Part shown: piece by piece, positions 33,987-42,923 of the stretch | Numbering within the stretch: position 1 is the first letter of the stretch | Layout of the letters: each line of letters begins with the position of its first letter | Source: Paraburkholderia kururiensis JCM 10599 = LMG 19447 | GTDB taxonomy: Bacteria; Pseudomonadota; Gammaproteobacteria; Burkholderiales; Burkholderiaceae | NCBI RefSeq assembly: GCF_003986935.1 | Contig: NZ_RJZE01000005.1 | Coordinates: 186,001 to 250,000, forward strand | Length of the DNA: 64,000 nucleotides | Direction of reading: 5' to 3' | The notes under the pieces: generated by a model | Told to the model about the DNA's origin: nothing | The model's input: the letters and a program-made list of their open reading frames with translations, nothing else | Databases searched by the model: none | Position numbers and translations under genes: made by a program

Positions 33987-35188
33987 ATACCGCATCCGCA
34001 TCGCCTCCCATGCCGCTCGCCGGCATCCGCGTCGTCGAGCTCTCGCACATGGTGATGGGCCCCACGTGCGGCATGATCCTGGGCGACCTGGGCGCCGAGG
34101 TCATCAAGGTCGAGCCGCCGCGCGGCGACAGTACGCGGCGTCTGATCGGCACCGGCGCCGGCTTCTTTCGCACCTTCAATCGCAACAAGAAGAGCGTGAC
34201 GCTCGACCTCGATACGGAGGCCGGTCTCGACGCGCTGCGCAAGCTCGCGGATACCGCCGACGTATTCGTCGAAAACTTCAAGCCCGGCCGCATGGCAAGT
34301 CTCGGGCTCGACTACGCCTCGCTCAAGGCGCGCAATCCGAAGCTCATCTACGTCTCGCACAAGGGCTTTCTCGCGGGCCCGTACGAACATCGCCTCGCGC
34401 TCGACGAAGTCGTGCAGATGATGGCGGGCCTCGCCTACATGACCGGTCCCGCAGGCCGCCCGCTGCGCGCGGGAAGCTCGGTCAACGACATCATGGGCGG
34501 CATGTTCGGCGCCATCGGCGTGCTGGCCGCGCTGCACGAACGCCACGCCACGGGCCACGGCAAGGAAGTGCAGAGCGCGCTCTTCGAAAACTGCGTGCTG
34601 CTTTCTGCGCAGCACATGCAGCAATACGCGGCGACGGGAGCCGCACCTTCGCCGATGCCCGAACGCATCAGTGCGTGGGCCGTCTACGACGTGTTCACGC
34701 TCGCGCACGGCGAGCAGATGTTCATTGCCGCCACGGGCGACGCCCAATGGCGCTCGCTGTGCGCGCTGCTTGACCGGCCGGACCTGCTGGCTGACGCGCG
34801 TCTTGCCAGCAACAACGACCGCGTTCGCGCGCGCAGCTGGCTACTTGCCGAACTTGCGACCACGCTCGCCACGCGCGAAGCGGCAGAACTGGCGCCGTTG
34901 TTCGAGCGCCACCACGTGCCGTTCGCGGCCATCACGAAGCCGGAAGAGCTATTCGACGACCCGCATCTGCTCGCAAGCGGCGGCCTCGCGCCGCTTCAAC
35001 TCGACGACGGCGGCGAGACGCGCATGCCGCTGCTGCCGCTTTCGCTCGACGGTCAACGCCTGCCGCCGCGCCTGCCTATCGCGAAGGTCGGCGAGCACAC
35101 GCATGACGTGCTGCGCGGGCTCGGTTACAGCGATGAAGAGATCGACGCGCTGAGCGGCACGGCGAATGGGGCGCAGCAAGCGACGTGA
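33983..35188 (+). CDS. CaiB/BaiF family (class III) CoA-transferase
   Basis: 401 residues, starting in an ATGA overlap with the lyase. The family opening PLAGIRVVELSHMVMGPTCGMILGDLGAEVIKVEPP is present, and the catalytic Asp is at about residue 141 (RLALDEVVQMMAGL). It moves CoA between acyl-CoA and a free carboxylate through an aspartyl thioester. The tight overlap suggests it supplies the substrate of the lyase. No LysR or other regulator is next to the pair. Confidence 0.88.
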   Translation: MNTASASPPMPLAGIRVVELSHMVMGPTCGMILGDLGAEVIKVEPPRGDSTRRLIGTGAGFFRTFNRNKKSVTLDLDTEAGLDALRKLADTADVFVENFKPGRMASLGLDYASLKARNPKLIYVSHKGFLAGPYEHRLALDEVVQMMAGLAYMTGPAGRPLRAGSSVNDIMGGMFGAIGVLAALHERHATGHGKEVQSALFENCVLLSAQHMQQYAATGAAPSPMPERISAWAVYDVFTLAHGEQMFIAATGDAQWRSLCALLDRPDLLADARLASNNDRVRARSWLLAELATTLATREAAELAPLFERHHVPFAAITKPEELFDDPHLLASGGLAPLQLDDGGETRMPLLPLSLDGQRLPPRLPIAKVGEHTHDVLRGLGYSDEEIDALSGTANGAQQAT

Positions 35189-35209
35189 GTCGGGGGCCGT
35201 GCGCCTACA

Positions 35210-37027
35210 TCAAGGCCGCCGCGCCCCGCCTAGCGGCGCCAGGCGCCGGCGCGCCACCACCGGCGCAATGCGGCGAAAGCGTTCGCGCTTGTGCTCTTCG
35301 TCGAAGAGCGCGAGCGACGGCTTGACGAGGTCGCTGCGCGAAACGATGCCCACCAGCTTGCGCGACTCGCGGTCCGTCACCACGGCGAGCCGCTCGAGAC
35401 CATGCACCGCGAGCCGCGTGGCCACGAGCCGGCACGTTTCCTCGCGCAGCGCCGTCACGAGTTGACGGTCGCGTAACGCCGCGCGCAACGGCGCGTCGGC
35501 GCCGTATTTCATGGTATCCGCCGCGAATGCGTCGAGCAGCGCGCGGTCCACCATGCCGACGAACACGCCGTCCTCTTCGACCACGGGATACGCGCGATGC
35601 GTCTGCATCGGACCGAAGTACGACGCGAGTGTGGCGGCCACGGTCAGGCTCGCGTCGATGGTCTCGACCTGCTGCGTCATGACTTCGTCGACGTAGTGGC
35701 GCTCCAGCGGGTCCACGCTGTATTCGCGGTAGATGTGATAGCCGCGTCGCGCGATCTTCTCCGTCATGATGGAGCGCCGCATGACGACGGTCGCGAAGCC
35801 GTGCGCGATGAGCGTGGCCGCGAGTAGCGGCAGCAGCGCGTTGGCGTCGTGCGTCAGCCCGAACGCGAACACGATGGCCGTGAGCGGCGCGCCCAGCGTG
35901 GCGCCCAGCGTCGCGGCCATGCAGACGAGCGGCCAGAGCGCGGCATCGTGGCCAGGCAGCACGTGGCCCAGCACGACGCCGAGCCCCGCGCCCAGCATCA
36001 GAAGCGGTGCGAGCACGCCGCCCGACGTGCCCGAGCCCAGCGCGATCACCCAGATCACGGCCTTCACCACGAGAATCGCGATGGCGGCCTGCAACGCAAT
36101 GTGCTGATGAAGCAGGTCGCCGATCACGTCATAACCCACGCCGAGCGCGCGCGGCTCGAAGAATCCGCCAATGCCCACCACGAGGCCGCCGATAGCGGGC
36201 CACCACATCCAGTGCACGGGCAGCTCGCCGAACAGGTCTTCGATCTTGTAGAGCGCGGCCGAAAGGCTCGCCGCCAGCACGCCCGAAAGCAGTCCCGCGA
36301 GCAGGCACCAGAGCAGCGCCTGGCTGTCGGCGGGTGCGGTCTGCAACGCGAACAGCGGACCGGTGCCGAAGAACACGGCACGCGCAAAGCCCGCTACGGC
36401 ACAGGCCAGCGCCACGGGAATGAAGCTGCGCGGCCGCCATTCGAACAGCAGCAGTTCGACCGCGAGCAGCACCGCCGCGAGCGGCGTGCCGAACACGGCC
36501 GTCATGCCCGCCGAGGCGCCCGCGACGAGCAGCGTCTTGCGCTCCGCAGCCGTGAGCTTCACGCACTGCGCGATGAGCGAGCCCAGCGCGCCGCCCGTCA
36601 TGATGATCGGACCTTCCGCGCCGAACGGCCCGCCGCTGCCGATCACGATGCCGGACGAAAGCGGCTTCAACACCGCCACCTTCGGCGACATACGGCTCTT
36701 GCCGAACAGGATCGCCTCGATGGCTTCGGGAATGCCGTGGCCGCGAATCTTGTCGGACCCGAAGCGCGCCATGAGGCCCACCACGAGACCGCCCACGGTC
36801 GGCACGAGCACCACCCACAGGCCCTGCGTGTTGTGCGCGGGCGAGTGATCGGCAAAGGAAAAGCTGCCGAAGAAGAACAGGTTCGTGAACAGATGGATGA
36901 GACTCAGCAGCACGAACGCCGCCAGGGTGGCGAGCGCGCCGGTGCAGGCGGCGATCGCGCAGATCACCGGCAGTCTCGCGTTCGCGGAAAAGTCACGCTT
37001 GTGGGTGTGGATCAGGGCGGTGCTCAT
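35210..37027 (-). CDS. ClC-type chloride channel/antiporter with two C-terminal CBS domains
   Basis: 605 residues. The membrane part covers about residues 18-430 and includes the three ClC selectivity segments: GHGIPEA, GSGGPFGAEGP (with the gating Glu) and GSGTSGGVLAP. The first segment has His where many ClCs have Ser, which may alter anion preference. Two CBS motifs follow (about 455-510 and 535-590: VMTQQVETIDASLTVAATLASYF, RLAVVTDRESRKLVGIVSRSDLV) that could sense adenine nucleotides. It is 19 bases downstream of marR and co-transcribed with it. It moves chloride or another anion such as nitrate or fluoride across the inner membrane. Confidence 0.9.
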   Translation of the reverse strand: MSTALIHTHKRDFSANARLPVICAIAACTGALATLAAFVLLSLIHLFTNLFFFGSFSFADHSPAHNTQGLWVVLVPTVGGLVVGLMARFGSDKIRGHGIPEAIEAILFGKSRMSPKVAVLKPLSSGIVIGSGGPFGAEGPIIMTGGALGSLIAQCVKLTAAERKTLLVAGASAGMTAVFGTPLAAVLLAVELLLFEWRPRSFIPVALACAVAGFARAVFFGTGPLFALQTAPADSQALLWCLLAGLLSGVLAASLSAALYKIEDLFGELPVHWMWWPAIGGLVVGIGGFFEPRALGVGYDVIGDLLHQHIALQAAIAILVVKAVIWVIALGSGTSGGVLAPLLMLGAGLGVVLGHVLPGHDAALWPLVCMAATLGATLGAPLTAIVFAFGLTHDANALLPLLAATLIAHGFATVVMRRSIMTEKIARRGYHIYREYSVDPLERHYVDEVMTQQVETIDASLTVAATLASYFGPMQTHRAYPVVEEDGVFVGMVDRALLDAFAADTMKYGADAPLRAALRDRQLVTALREETCRLVATRLAVHGLERLAVVTDRESRKLVGIVSRSDLVKPSLALFDEEHKRERFRRIAPVVARRRLAPLGGARRP

Positions 37028-37046
37028 GGTCCTGGAAAGGCAAGTT

Positions 37047-37460
37047 TTAGAGATCGATGTTCGGCACGCGGAACTGGCCTTCCAGCGACTTCAGTTCGGC
37101 GCGATGCAGTTGCGCGAGCTTCGCGAGCACGCGCTCGCCGGCTTTGAGCAGATGCACTTCCACCTGGCGCCGGTCCGTTTCGCTCGTTCTGCGCTCGACC
37201 AGTTCGAGCGCTTCGCAGCGCGACACGAGCGCGACCATGCCGTGATGCTGCGTCTGCAGGCGTTCGGCCAGCTCGCCGATGGTGGCCCACTCGCGGCCCG
37301 GGAAGCCTTTGATGTGCAACAGCAGCAGATACTGCAACGGTGTAATGCCCTCGCTCTGCGCGGCCTGTTCGGAGAAACGTTCGAACCGGCGCATCTGGTA
37401 GCGGAATTCCGAAAGCTGCTCGAAATCGGCCTTCGCGAGCGCTGGAAGCTTCTTGTTCAT
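37047..37460 (-). CDS. MarR-family transcriptional regulator
   Basis: 137 residues from ATG at 37460. The winged helix spans about residues 35-100 (ITPLQYLLLLHIKGFPGREWATIGELAERLQTQHHGMVALVSRCEALELVERR) with the wing SETDRRQVEVHLL. It is the first gene of a two-gene unit with the ClC gene. A near-perfect 13-5-13 inverted repeat sits 26 bases upstream of its start, so it very likely represses its own unit. The same half-site arrangement occurs upstream of the HPP/CBS gene. Confidence 0.88.
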   Translation of the reverse strand: MNKKLPALAKADFEQLSEFRYQMRRFERFSEQAAQSEGITPLQYLLLLHIKGFPGREWATIGELAERLQTQHHGMVALVSRCEALELVERRTSETDRRQVEVHLLKAGERVLAKLAQLHRAELKSLEGQFRVPNIDL

Positions 37461-37485
37461 TAACAGCGATTTCCCGTGACTAAAC

Positions 37486-37516
37486 GGTAAACATATCATT
37501 TCTTGATATATTTACC
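37486..37516. promoter_or_regulatory. MarR operator before marR-ClC
   Basis: GGTAAACATATCA-N5-TGATATATTTACC, matching in 12 of 13 arm positions. It includes the core ATATC-N7-GATATAT (37493-37511) that recurs at 38855-38873. Confidence 0.75.
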
Positions 37517-37579
37517 CGGCCCTGTGAAGGGGAACCACCGCCCCACGCCAAAGCGTCAGAGACGGCACTCAGATGGAAT

Positions 37580-38827
37580 TCACGCGGCGAGACGCTGCTC
37601 GCGCGACGTCTGCCGATACAGCCCGGCAATCAGGTCCGCCTGCGTGATGATGCCGGCCAGCCGGCGTTCGTTGTCCAGCACGGGAATATGGTGGTGCCCG
37701 TAGTGGGCGAACACGGGCACGAGGTCCGCAATCGGCGTGGACACGTGTACGGTGTGCACGCTGCGGCTCATCAGCGAACCGGCCGTGACGGCGCGTTGCG
37801 CAGCAGGCGCGCGCCCACCAAAACCAGGCCGGAGCGCCATGCCTGTGCCCCACCATCCCGTCGACTTGCGCGGCCTCGCGCGGGCCAGGTCCGCGCGCGT
37901 GACGATACCCGCTACGTGACGGCGTTCGTCCACCACGGGCAGCGCCTTGATGTTGTATCGCTCGAGCCGTTTCAACGCGGCCCACGCGGACGTGCCGGAC
38001 GATACCGTCACCACGTCGCGCGACATCACGTCGGCGCAGGTCAGTTCGTCGAACGAGCGGCTCCACGCCTGCAATTGCACGTCGCGCAGCAGCGCTTCGA
38101 GGTCGCCCGTGTCGATGTCGAGCAGTTCGCTGCGGCCGCGCAGCACGGCCTCCAGATCGGCGCGCGCGAAGGTCTGCGCGGGCGCGGGCACGCCGGGTGC
38201 GCGCACGGGGCGGTCCTGCTTCGGCGCCGCGTGCGGATAGCGGTGGCCCGTGAGGTTGTGATAGACGATCGCCGCGCCGAGCAGCACGGCCGACTGTGTC
38301 GCGATAGGCGCAAGCACGAATCCGTAGCCCAGCGCATGAATGGCGGGCCCGCCCAGCACCGCAGTAAGCGCCACCGCGCCCGACGGCGGATGCACGCAGC
38401 GCAGCGCGAACATCGCGCAGATGGCCAGTGCGACCGCCGTGGCCGCGGCGTACACCGGATTGGCGATGAGGGTTGCACACGTCACCCCCACCACGGCCGA
38501 CACAAGGTTGCCGCCCATGATCGACCACGGTTGCGCAAGCGGACTGGCAGGCACGCCGAACAGCAGCACGGCGGACGCGCCCATGGGCGCCACGAGCAGC
38601 GGCACGTTGACGTCGGACGCGGGCAGCAGCAGCCGCATCGCCGTGCCCGTAAGCGCAATGCCGACGAGCGCGCCTACGGCGGAGCGCACGCGTTCGGACC
38701 AACGGATCGCAACAGTGGCGGGCATAAAGCTGGCGAACCAGCGGGTGACGACAGAACGGGACACGGCTTGAACCAGTGAGAACGAACGAAGCGATGGCGC
38801 CGGGAGGCCACCCGAAAGGCGGGACAC
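37580..38827 (-). CDS. HPP-family membrane protein with two CBS domains
   Basis: 415 residues from GTG at 38827; a start at 38725 (MPATVAIRW) would also keep all domains. The HPP domain (about residues 40-195) has five hydrophobic helices and the namesake CVHPPSGAVAL. Two CBS repeats follow (about 265-320: VMSRDVVTVSSGTSAWAALKRL; about 355-410: LMSRSVHTVHVSTPIADLVPVFAHYG). HPP proteins of cyanobacteria and chloroplasts carry nitrite; whether this one does is unknown. Like the neighbouring ClC it couples a membrane anion-type domain with CBS sensing, and it shares an operator core with marR-ClC, arguing for a joint role. Confidence 0.85.
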   Translation of the reverse strand: MSRLSGGLPAPSLRSFSLVQAVSRSVVTRWFASFMPATVAIRWSERVRSAVGALVGIALTGTAMRLLLPASDVNVPLLVAPMGASAVLLFGVPASPLAQPWSIMGGNLVSAVVGVTCATLIANPVYAAATAVALAICAMFALRCVHPPSGAVALTAVLGGPAIHALGYGFVLAPIATQSAVLLGAAIVYHNLTGHRYPHAAPKQDRPVRAPGVPAPAQTFARADLEAVLRGRSELLDIDTGDLEALLRDVQLQAWSRSFDELTCADVMSRDVVTVSSGTSAWAALKRLERYNIKALPVVDERRHVAGIVTRADLARARPRKSTGWWGTGMALRPGFGGRAPAAQRAVTAGSLMSRSVHTVHVSTPIADLVPVFAHYGHHHIPVLDNERRLAGIITQADLIAGLYRQTSREQRLAA

Positions 38828-38854
38828 TCATGCCACCCGGCAGGGCCGCGAATT

Positions 38855-38873
38855 ATATCGCGTTGTGATATAT
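38855..38873. promoter_or_regulatory. MarR-type operator core before the HPP/CBS gene
   Basis: ATATC-N7-GATATAT, identical in half-sites and spacing to the marR operator core; the flanks differ. It is 27 bases upstream of the GTG start, the same placement as at marR. TATATCGCG is also directly repeated here. Confidence 0.6.
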
Positions 38874-39115
38874 CGCGTCGCTATGTCGCGCCGTTGCCGC
38901 ATCCTGGCGCGTCTTCGTGTTGGACATCCGCGCTCGCACATGCTACGGCGCCGTTCCTCGGCCGAACGCTGTCCCCATTTCGTCAGACGGTTGAAGCCTC
39001 TTTGAAAGTGCAGTGCCCCGGGGCTTTCACAGGGCCGTGTTTCAATCTGGCGCGATTCTGGAAGGTTCTGCAAGGAACAAACACAACTGACCCCACCACG
39101 ACTCGGGAGAATCGA

Positions 39116-40807
39116 ATGTCTTTTCGCCAGGCCTGCGCGCTGAGCGCCGCAGCAGCCGCCGGGGCAACCGCCCTCGCCCTTGCCGCCTGCAGCAGCAGCG
39201 GCAACGACGTCAATCAGACCGTCTCGAACCAGGACGCGCTGACGACGGCCACGCCGATCAAGCACCTCGTCGTGATCTTCAACGAGAACGTCTCGTTCGA
39301 TCACTACTTCGCGACTTACCCGAATGCCTCGAACCCGACGGGCGAGCCGGCATTCACGGCGGCAGCCGGCACGCCGTCGATCAACGGGCTCTCGGGTTCG
39401 CTGCTCACGGCAAACCCGAACTTCACGAACACGGCGAACGGCGCGGGCGCCTCGAACCCGTTCCGTCTGGACCGCACGCAGGCGGCCACGGCTGACCAGA
39501 ACCACGCCTACACCGCGGAACAGGAAGCCTACGACAACGGCCTCGCCGACCTCTTCCCGAAGTTCACGGGCAAGGGCACCAGCGGCGGCGCCGGCGCGTT
39601 CGGCACCACGGGCCAGGTGATGGGCTACTACGACGGCAACACCGTGACGGGCCTCTGGAACTACGCCCAGCACTACGCGATGAGCGACAACGCCTATACG
39701 ACGAGCTACGGCCCGTCCACGCCGGGCGCGCTCAACGTGATCGCCGGCCAGACCAACGGCATGCAGGTCGTCACCGCGAACACCGGGCCGGTCTCCGCCA
39801 CGGCCACGTCGTCGTACTACGTGGACGACGGCCAGGGCGGCTTCACGATGATCAACGACGTCGATCCGGGCTTCGACGTGTGCTCGAGCACGACCAACGC
39901 CGCGATGATGACGGGCAAGAACATCGGCGACCTGCTCAACAGCGCGAACATCACGTGGGGCGGCTTCATGGGCGGCTTCGACCTGTCGCAGACGAACTCG
40001 AACGGCACGACGGGCTGCAAGCGCAGCACGCTCTCGCCGGTCGTGAACGCCAGCACGGCCGACTACATTCCGCACCACAACTGGTTCCAGTACTACAAGT
40101 CCACCTCGAACCCGCAGCACACGCGGCCGAGCAGCATCGCCGCCATCGGTTCGAGCCTCGAGACGGACGGCAAGACGCCGGAGCCGGCGAACCACCAGTA
40201 CGACGCGGACGACTTCTTCGCCGCGGTGAAGGCGGGCAATTTCCCGTCCGTGAGCTTCGTGAAGGCGCCGGCGTTCCAGGACGGCCACGCGGGCTACTCG
40301 GATCCGCTCGACGAACAGGCGTTCACGGCAAAGGTCGTCAACTTCCTGCAACAGCAGCCCGACTGGAAGAACACCGCGGTGGTCGTGACGTGGGACGACT
40401 CGGACGGCTGGTATGACCATGCCTACACGTCGCCGACGCTCGCTTCGTTCCACCCGCTCGCCGACCAGTTGAACGGCGCAGGCGTGTGCGGCAGCGGCAC
40501 GGCGCCGAACGGCGTCAACGGCAAGCCCGTGAACGGCCGCTGCGGCCCTGGCACGCGCATTCCGTTCCTCGTCATCTCGCCGTGGGCGAAGACGAACTTC
40601 GTCGACCACACGCTGATCAACCAGTCGTCGGTAGTCCGCTTCATCGAAGACAACTGGTTGAACGGTCAGCGCCTGGGTGGTGGCTCCGCGGACGCAAGCG
40701 CGGGCAGCATGATGAACCTGTTCGACTTCACGGGCACGCCGAAGACGTCGCCGGTCTTTGTCGACCCGACGCAAGGCACGGTGGTCGCCACGCCGCCGGC
40801 AAGCTGA
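39116..40807 (+). CDS. Lipoprotein phosphoesterase of the phospholipase C / acid phosphatase (AcpA) family
   Basis: 563 residues from ATG at 39116, with GGGAGA upstream. A lipoprotein signal ends in LALAACSSS (Cys near residue 25). The family opening IKHLVVIFNENVSFDHYFATYPNA is present, as are NHAYTAEQEAYDNG, MGYYDGNT, the metal segment VTWDDSDGWYDH, and GPGTRIPFLVISPWAK. These proteins use a metal-dependent alkaline-phosphatase-like site to release phosphate from phospholipid head groups or monoesters. It would face the periplasm or the surface. A terminator follows; the di-haem peroxidase gene comes 181 bases later. Confidence 0.88.
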   Translation: MSFRQACALSAAAAAGATALALAACSSSGNDVNQTVSNQDALTTATPIKHLVVIFNENVSFDHYFATYPNASNPTGEPAFTAAAGTPSINGLSGSLLTANPNFTNTANGAGASNPFRLDRTQAATADQNHAYTAEQEAYDNGLADLFPKFTGKGTSGGAGAFGTTGQVMGYYDGNTVTGLWNYAQHYAMSDNAYTTSYGPSTPGALNVIAGQTNGMQVVTANTGPVSATATSSYYVDDGQGGFTMINDVDPGFDVCSSTTNAAMMTGKNIGDLLNSANITWGGFMGGFDLSQTNSNGTTGCKRSTLSPVVNASTADYIPHHNWFQYYKSTSNPQHTRPSSIAAIGSSLETDGKTPEPANHQYDADDFFAAVKAGNFPSVSFVKAPAFQDGHAGYSDPLDEQAFTAKVVNFLQQQPDWKNTAVVVTWDDSDGWYDHAYTSPTLASFHPLADQLNGAGVCGSGTAPNGVNGKPVNGRCGPGTRIPFLVISPWAKTNFVDHTLINQSSVVRFIEDNWLNGQRLGGGSADASAGSMMNLFDFTGTPKTSPVFVDPTQGTVVATPPAS

Positions 40808-40842
40808 TACGCCCGTTGTCTCGTTTGCTGACGTCTGAAACA

Positions 40843-40866
40843 CAAACCGGCCGCGAGGCCGGTTTG
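40843..40866 (+). terminator. Terminator-type hairpin after the phosphoesterase gene
   Basis: Perfect 10-bp stem CAAACCGGCC / GGCCGGTTTG with a GCGA (GNRA) tetraloop, followed by a T-rich but interrupted run. It sits 36 bases after the stop codon and may attenuate transcription into the peroxidase gene. Confidence 0.75.
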
Positions 40867-40988
40867 TTGCTTGAAGCGAGGTTGGCAGCAACGCTTGCAT
40901 CAACGTTTGTGTCGACGCCCGCGCCACTGCAGCCGCCGCGCTGCACGCGCGGCGTTCAACTCCTCCGAGTCATTTGCCGCATCGAATC

Positions 40989-42437
40989 GTGAACGCTCCT
41001 TCCCTGCCGCAACCCAACGCCGGTTCCACGAATGGCCCGTCAGCGCGCCCGAAGGGCAGGCTGTGCCGTCGTGCCATGCACGCCCTGCTCTACGCGCTTG
41101 CTGTGCTCGCGCTCGCGTCCGTCTGGGCGCTCGTGTTCCCGCAGCAGATGCCCGCCGCGATCGGCGAGTACGTCGAAACGCTGACGGGCGCGAATCCGCA
41201 TCCGGTCACGCTGATGCGACCCGCAACCGCGCCGCTCAGCGCCGTCGCGCTGCTCGGCAAGCAGATGTTCTTCGATCCACGGCTCTCGGCCTCGGGCCAG
41301 CAGTCGTGCGCAACGTGCCATAGTCCCCAACACGCGTACGGCCCGCCCAATGCGCTGCCCGTGCAGCCTGGCGGCGCGCACATGTCGCTGCAGGGCGACC
41401 GCGCCGTGCCCTTGCTGACCTACCTCTATCGGCAGCCGAACTTCAGCATCGGTCCCGACGATGGCGAAGCCGAAACCACCGCGAGCCTCGCCGACACCGC
41501 CGCCCAGGCTGCCAGCACGCCGCGCGCGCAAAAGGTGGCGGGCGCTGCGCCCGCGGCACCGGCCATGGTGCCGCAAGGCGGCCTGTTCTGGGATGGCCGC
41601 GCCGACACGCTGCAGGCACAGGCCTACGGCCCGCTCTTCAATCCTGTGGAAATGGCGAACACGGACGTGAAGACCGTCGCGGCAAAAATCGCCGAGGCGC
41701 CCTACGCCGCCACGTTGCGCCAGTTGTTCGGGCCGGCCATCTTCAACGATCCGGCGCGGGTCGTGTCCGAAGCGATGTTCGCCATTGCGCGCTACCAGGT
41801 GGAAGACCCGTCGTTCCACCCCTACACGAGCAAGTACGACTACTGGCTCGAAGGCAAGGTGAGGCTCACGCGCGCGGAGATACGCGGCCTGCACCTCTTC
41901 ACCGACAAGAACCGCGCGAACTGCGCGGGCTGCCATCTCGCCACGCCGGGCAAAGACGGGCTGCCGCCCATGTTCACCGACTTCCAGTACGAAGCGCTGG
42001 GCGTGCCGCGCAATCGCACGCTCGCCGTGAACCGTGACCCCGCGTTTCACGACATGGGCGTGTGCGGCCCGCATCGCACGGATCTGTCGACCCAGACGCA
42101 ATACTGCGGCATGTTCCTCACGCCCTCGCTGCGCAATGCGGCCACGCGTCAGGCGTTTTTCCACAACGGCGTCTATCACTCGCTCGAAGACGTGATGAAG
42201 TTCTACAACCTGCGCGACACGGACCCCGGCAAGATCTACCCGCGCGGCCCCGACGGCAAGGTCGTGAAGTACGACGATCTGCCCGAGCGCTTCCACGCGA
42301 ACATCGACGTGACAGACGCGCCGTTCGACCGCCATTTCGGCGAGCCGCCCGCCATGAGCGACGCGGACATCAAAGACATCATCGCGTTTCTGAAGACGCT
42401 GGACGACGGGTATCCGCTGCAGACGGCGCAGAAGTAA
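40989..42437 (+). CDS. Di-haem cytochrome c peroxidase / MauG family protein
   Basis: 482 residues if started at GTG 40989; TTG at 40974 and ATG at 41076 are alternatives and none has a strong ribosome-binding site. An uncleaved-looking signal anchor (about 30-50) is followed by two haem c motifs, CATCH at about residue 107 and CAGCH at about 310. FFDPRLSASGQQSCATCHSP is typical of the family. Members reduce hydrogen peroxide in the periplasm or, like MauG, oxidise protein side chains. An Ala/Pro-rich insert after about residue 170 is unusual. Its steady partnership with a phosphoesterase gene is noted as a question. Confidence 0.85.
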   Translation: MNAPSLPQPNAGSTNGPSARPKGRLCRRAMHALLYALAVLALASVWALVFPQQMPAAIGEYVETLTGANPHPVTLMRPATAPLSAVALLGKQMFFDPRLSASGQQSCATCHSPQHAYGPPNALPVQPGGAHMSLQGDRAVPLLTYLYRQPNFSIGPDDGEAETTASLADTAAQAASTPRAQKVAGAAPAAPAMVPQGGLFWDGRADTLQAQAYGPLFNPVEMANTDVKTVAAKIAEAPYAATLRQLFGPAIFNDPARVVSEAMFAIARYQVEDPSFHPYTSKYDYWLEGKVRLTRAEIRGLHLFTDKNRANCAGCHLATPGKDGLPPMFTDFQYEALGVPRNRTLAVNRDPAFHDMGVCGPHRTDLSTQTQYCGMFLTPSLRNAATRQAFFHNGVYHSLEDVMKFYNLRDTDPGKIYPRGPDGKVVKYDDLPERFHANIDVTDAPFDRHFGEPPAMSDADIKDIIAFLKTLDDGYPLQTAQK

Positions 42438-42477
42438 AACGGCGGGTGTTGCCTCGAATCGCGGACGGGCCGCGCGG

Positions 42478-42786
42478 TCAGACGTGCGGCAGATCGTCGA
42501 TGGATTTTTCTACCGTGCCGTTGGGCTCGTCGGTGTCGATGCCGTCGTGCCCGTCCGTATGCGAGACCGTCTTGATTTTCGGTCCCAGGTAGCGCGTGCC
42601 GCCCAGCGTGAAGAGCGACCACACGATGTTGCCGGCATGAATGGCGTTGACGACGTCGCCCACTTCCACGATCTGCGCTGAAGAAAGCGACGCATGCGAT
42701 TTCGGATCGATCGCGGCCCAGCGCACGTGGGTCACGCGGTCCGTATGGGGATTGATGCGTATGCCGTCGATAGCAAACGTAGCCAT
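42478..42786 (-). CDS. Small conserved-looking protein of unknown function
   Basis: 102 residues from ATG at 42786, with a GGAGG ribosome-binding site 5 bases upstream (GTG at 42792 is less likely). A beta-rich N-terminus (ATFAIDGIRINPHTDRVTHVRW) is followed by a mixed region with an acidic, His-containing C-terminal tail (TDGHDGIDTDEPNG) that might bind metal. It somewhat resembles DUF3892-type small domains, but I cannot confirm this. It is convergent with the peroxidase gene. Confidence 0.6.
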   Translation of the reverse strand: MATFAIDGIRINPHTDRVTHVRWAAIDPKSHASLSSAQIVEVGDVVNAIHAGNIVWSLFTLGGTRYLGPKIKTVSHTDGHDGIDTDEPNGTVEKSIDDLPHV

Positions 42787-42923
42787 ATCCACCTCCGCTT
42801 ACTGGTGAGGAAATCGCTCGAACAAAGCGCCAGCGCAAAAGCCGGACGCAGCATCTCTCATGATATGCGTACTTTCACGGGCGTGCGGCAGTGTTTTCGG
42901 GTTCCGTCCCTTAGTTAGGTGCA

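Noticed and set aside
37569..38831. Alternative frame over the HPP gene starting at ATG 38831
   Set aside because: It gives an Arg/Ala-rich product without domains; the adjacent GTG frame has the HPP and CBS motifs.
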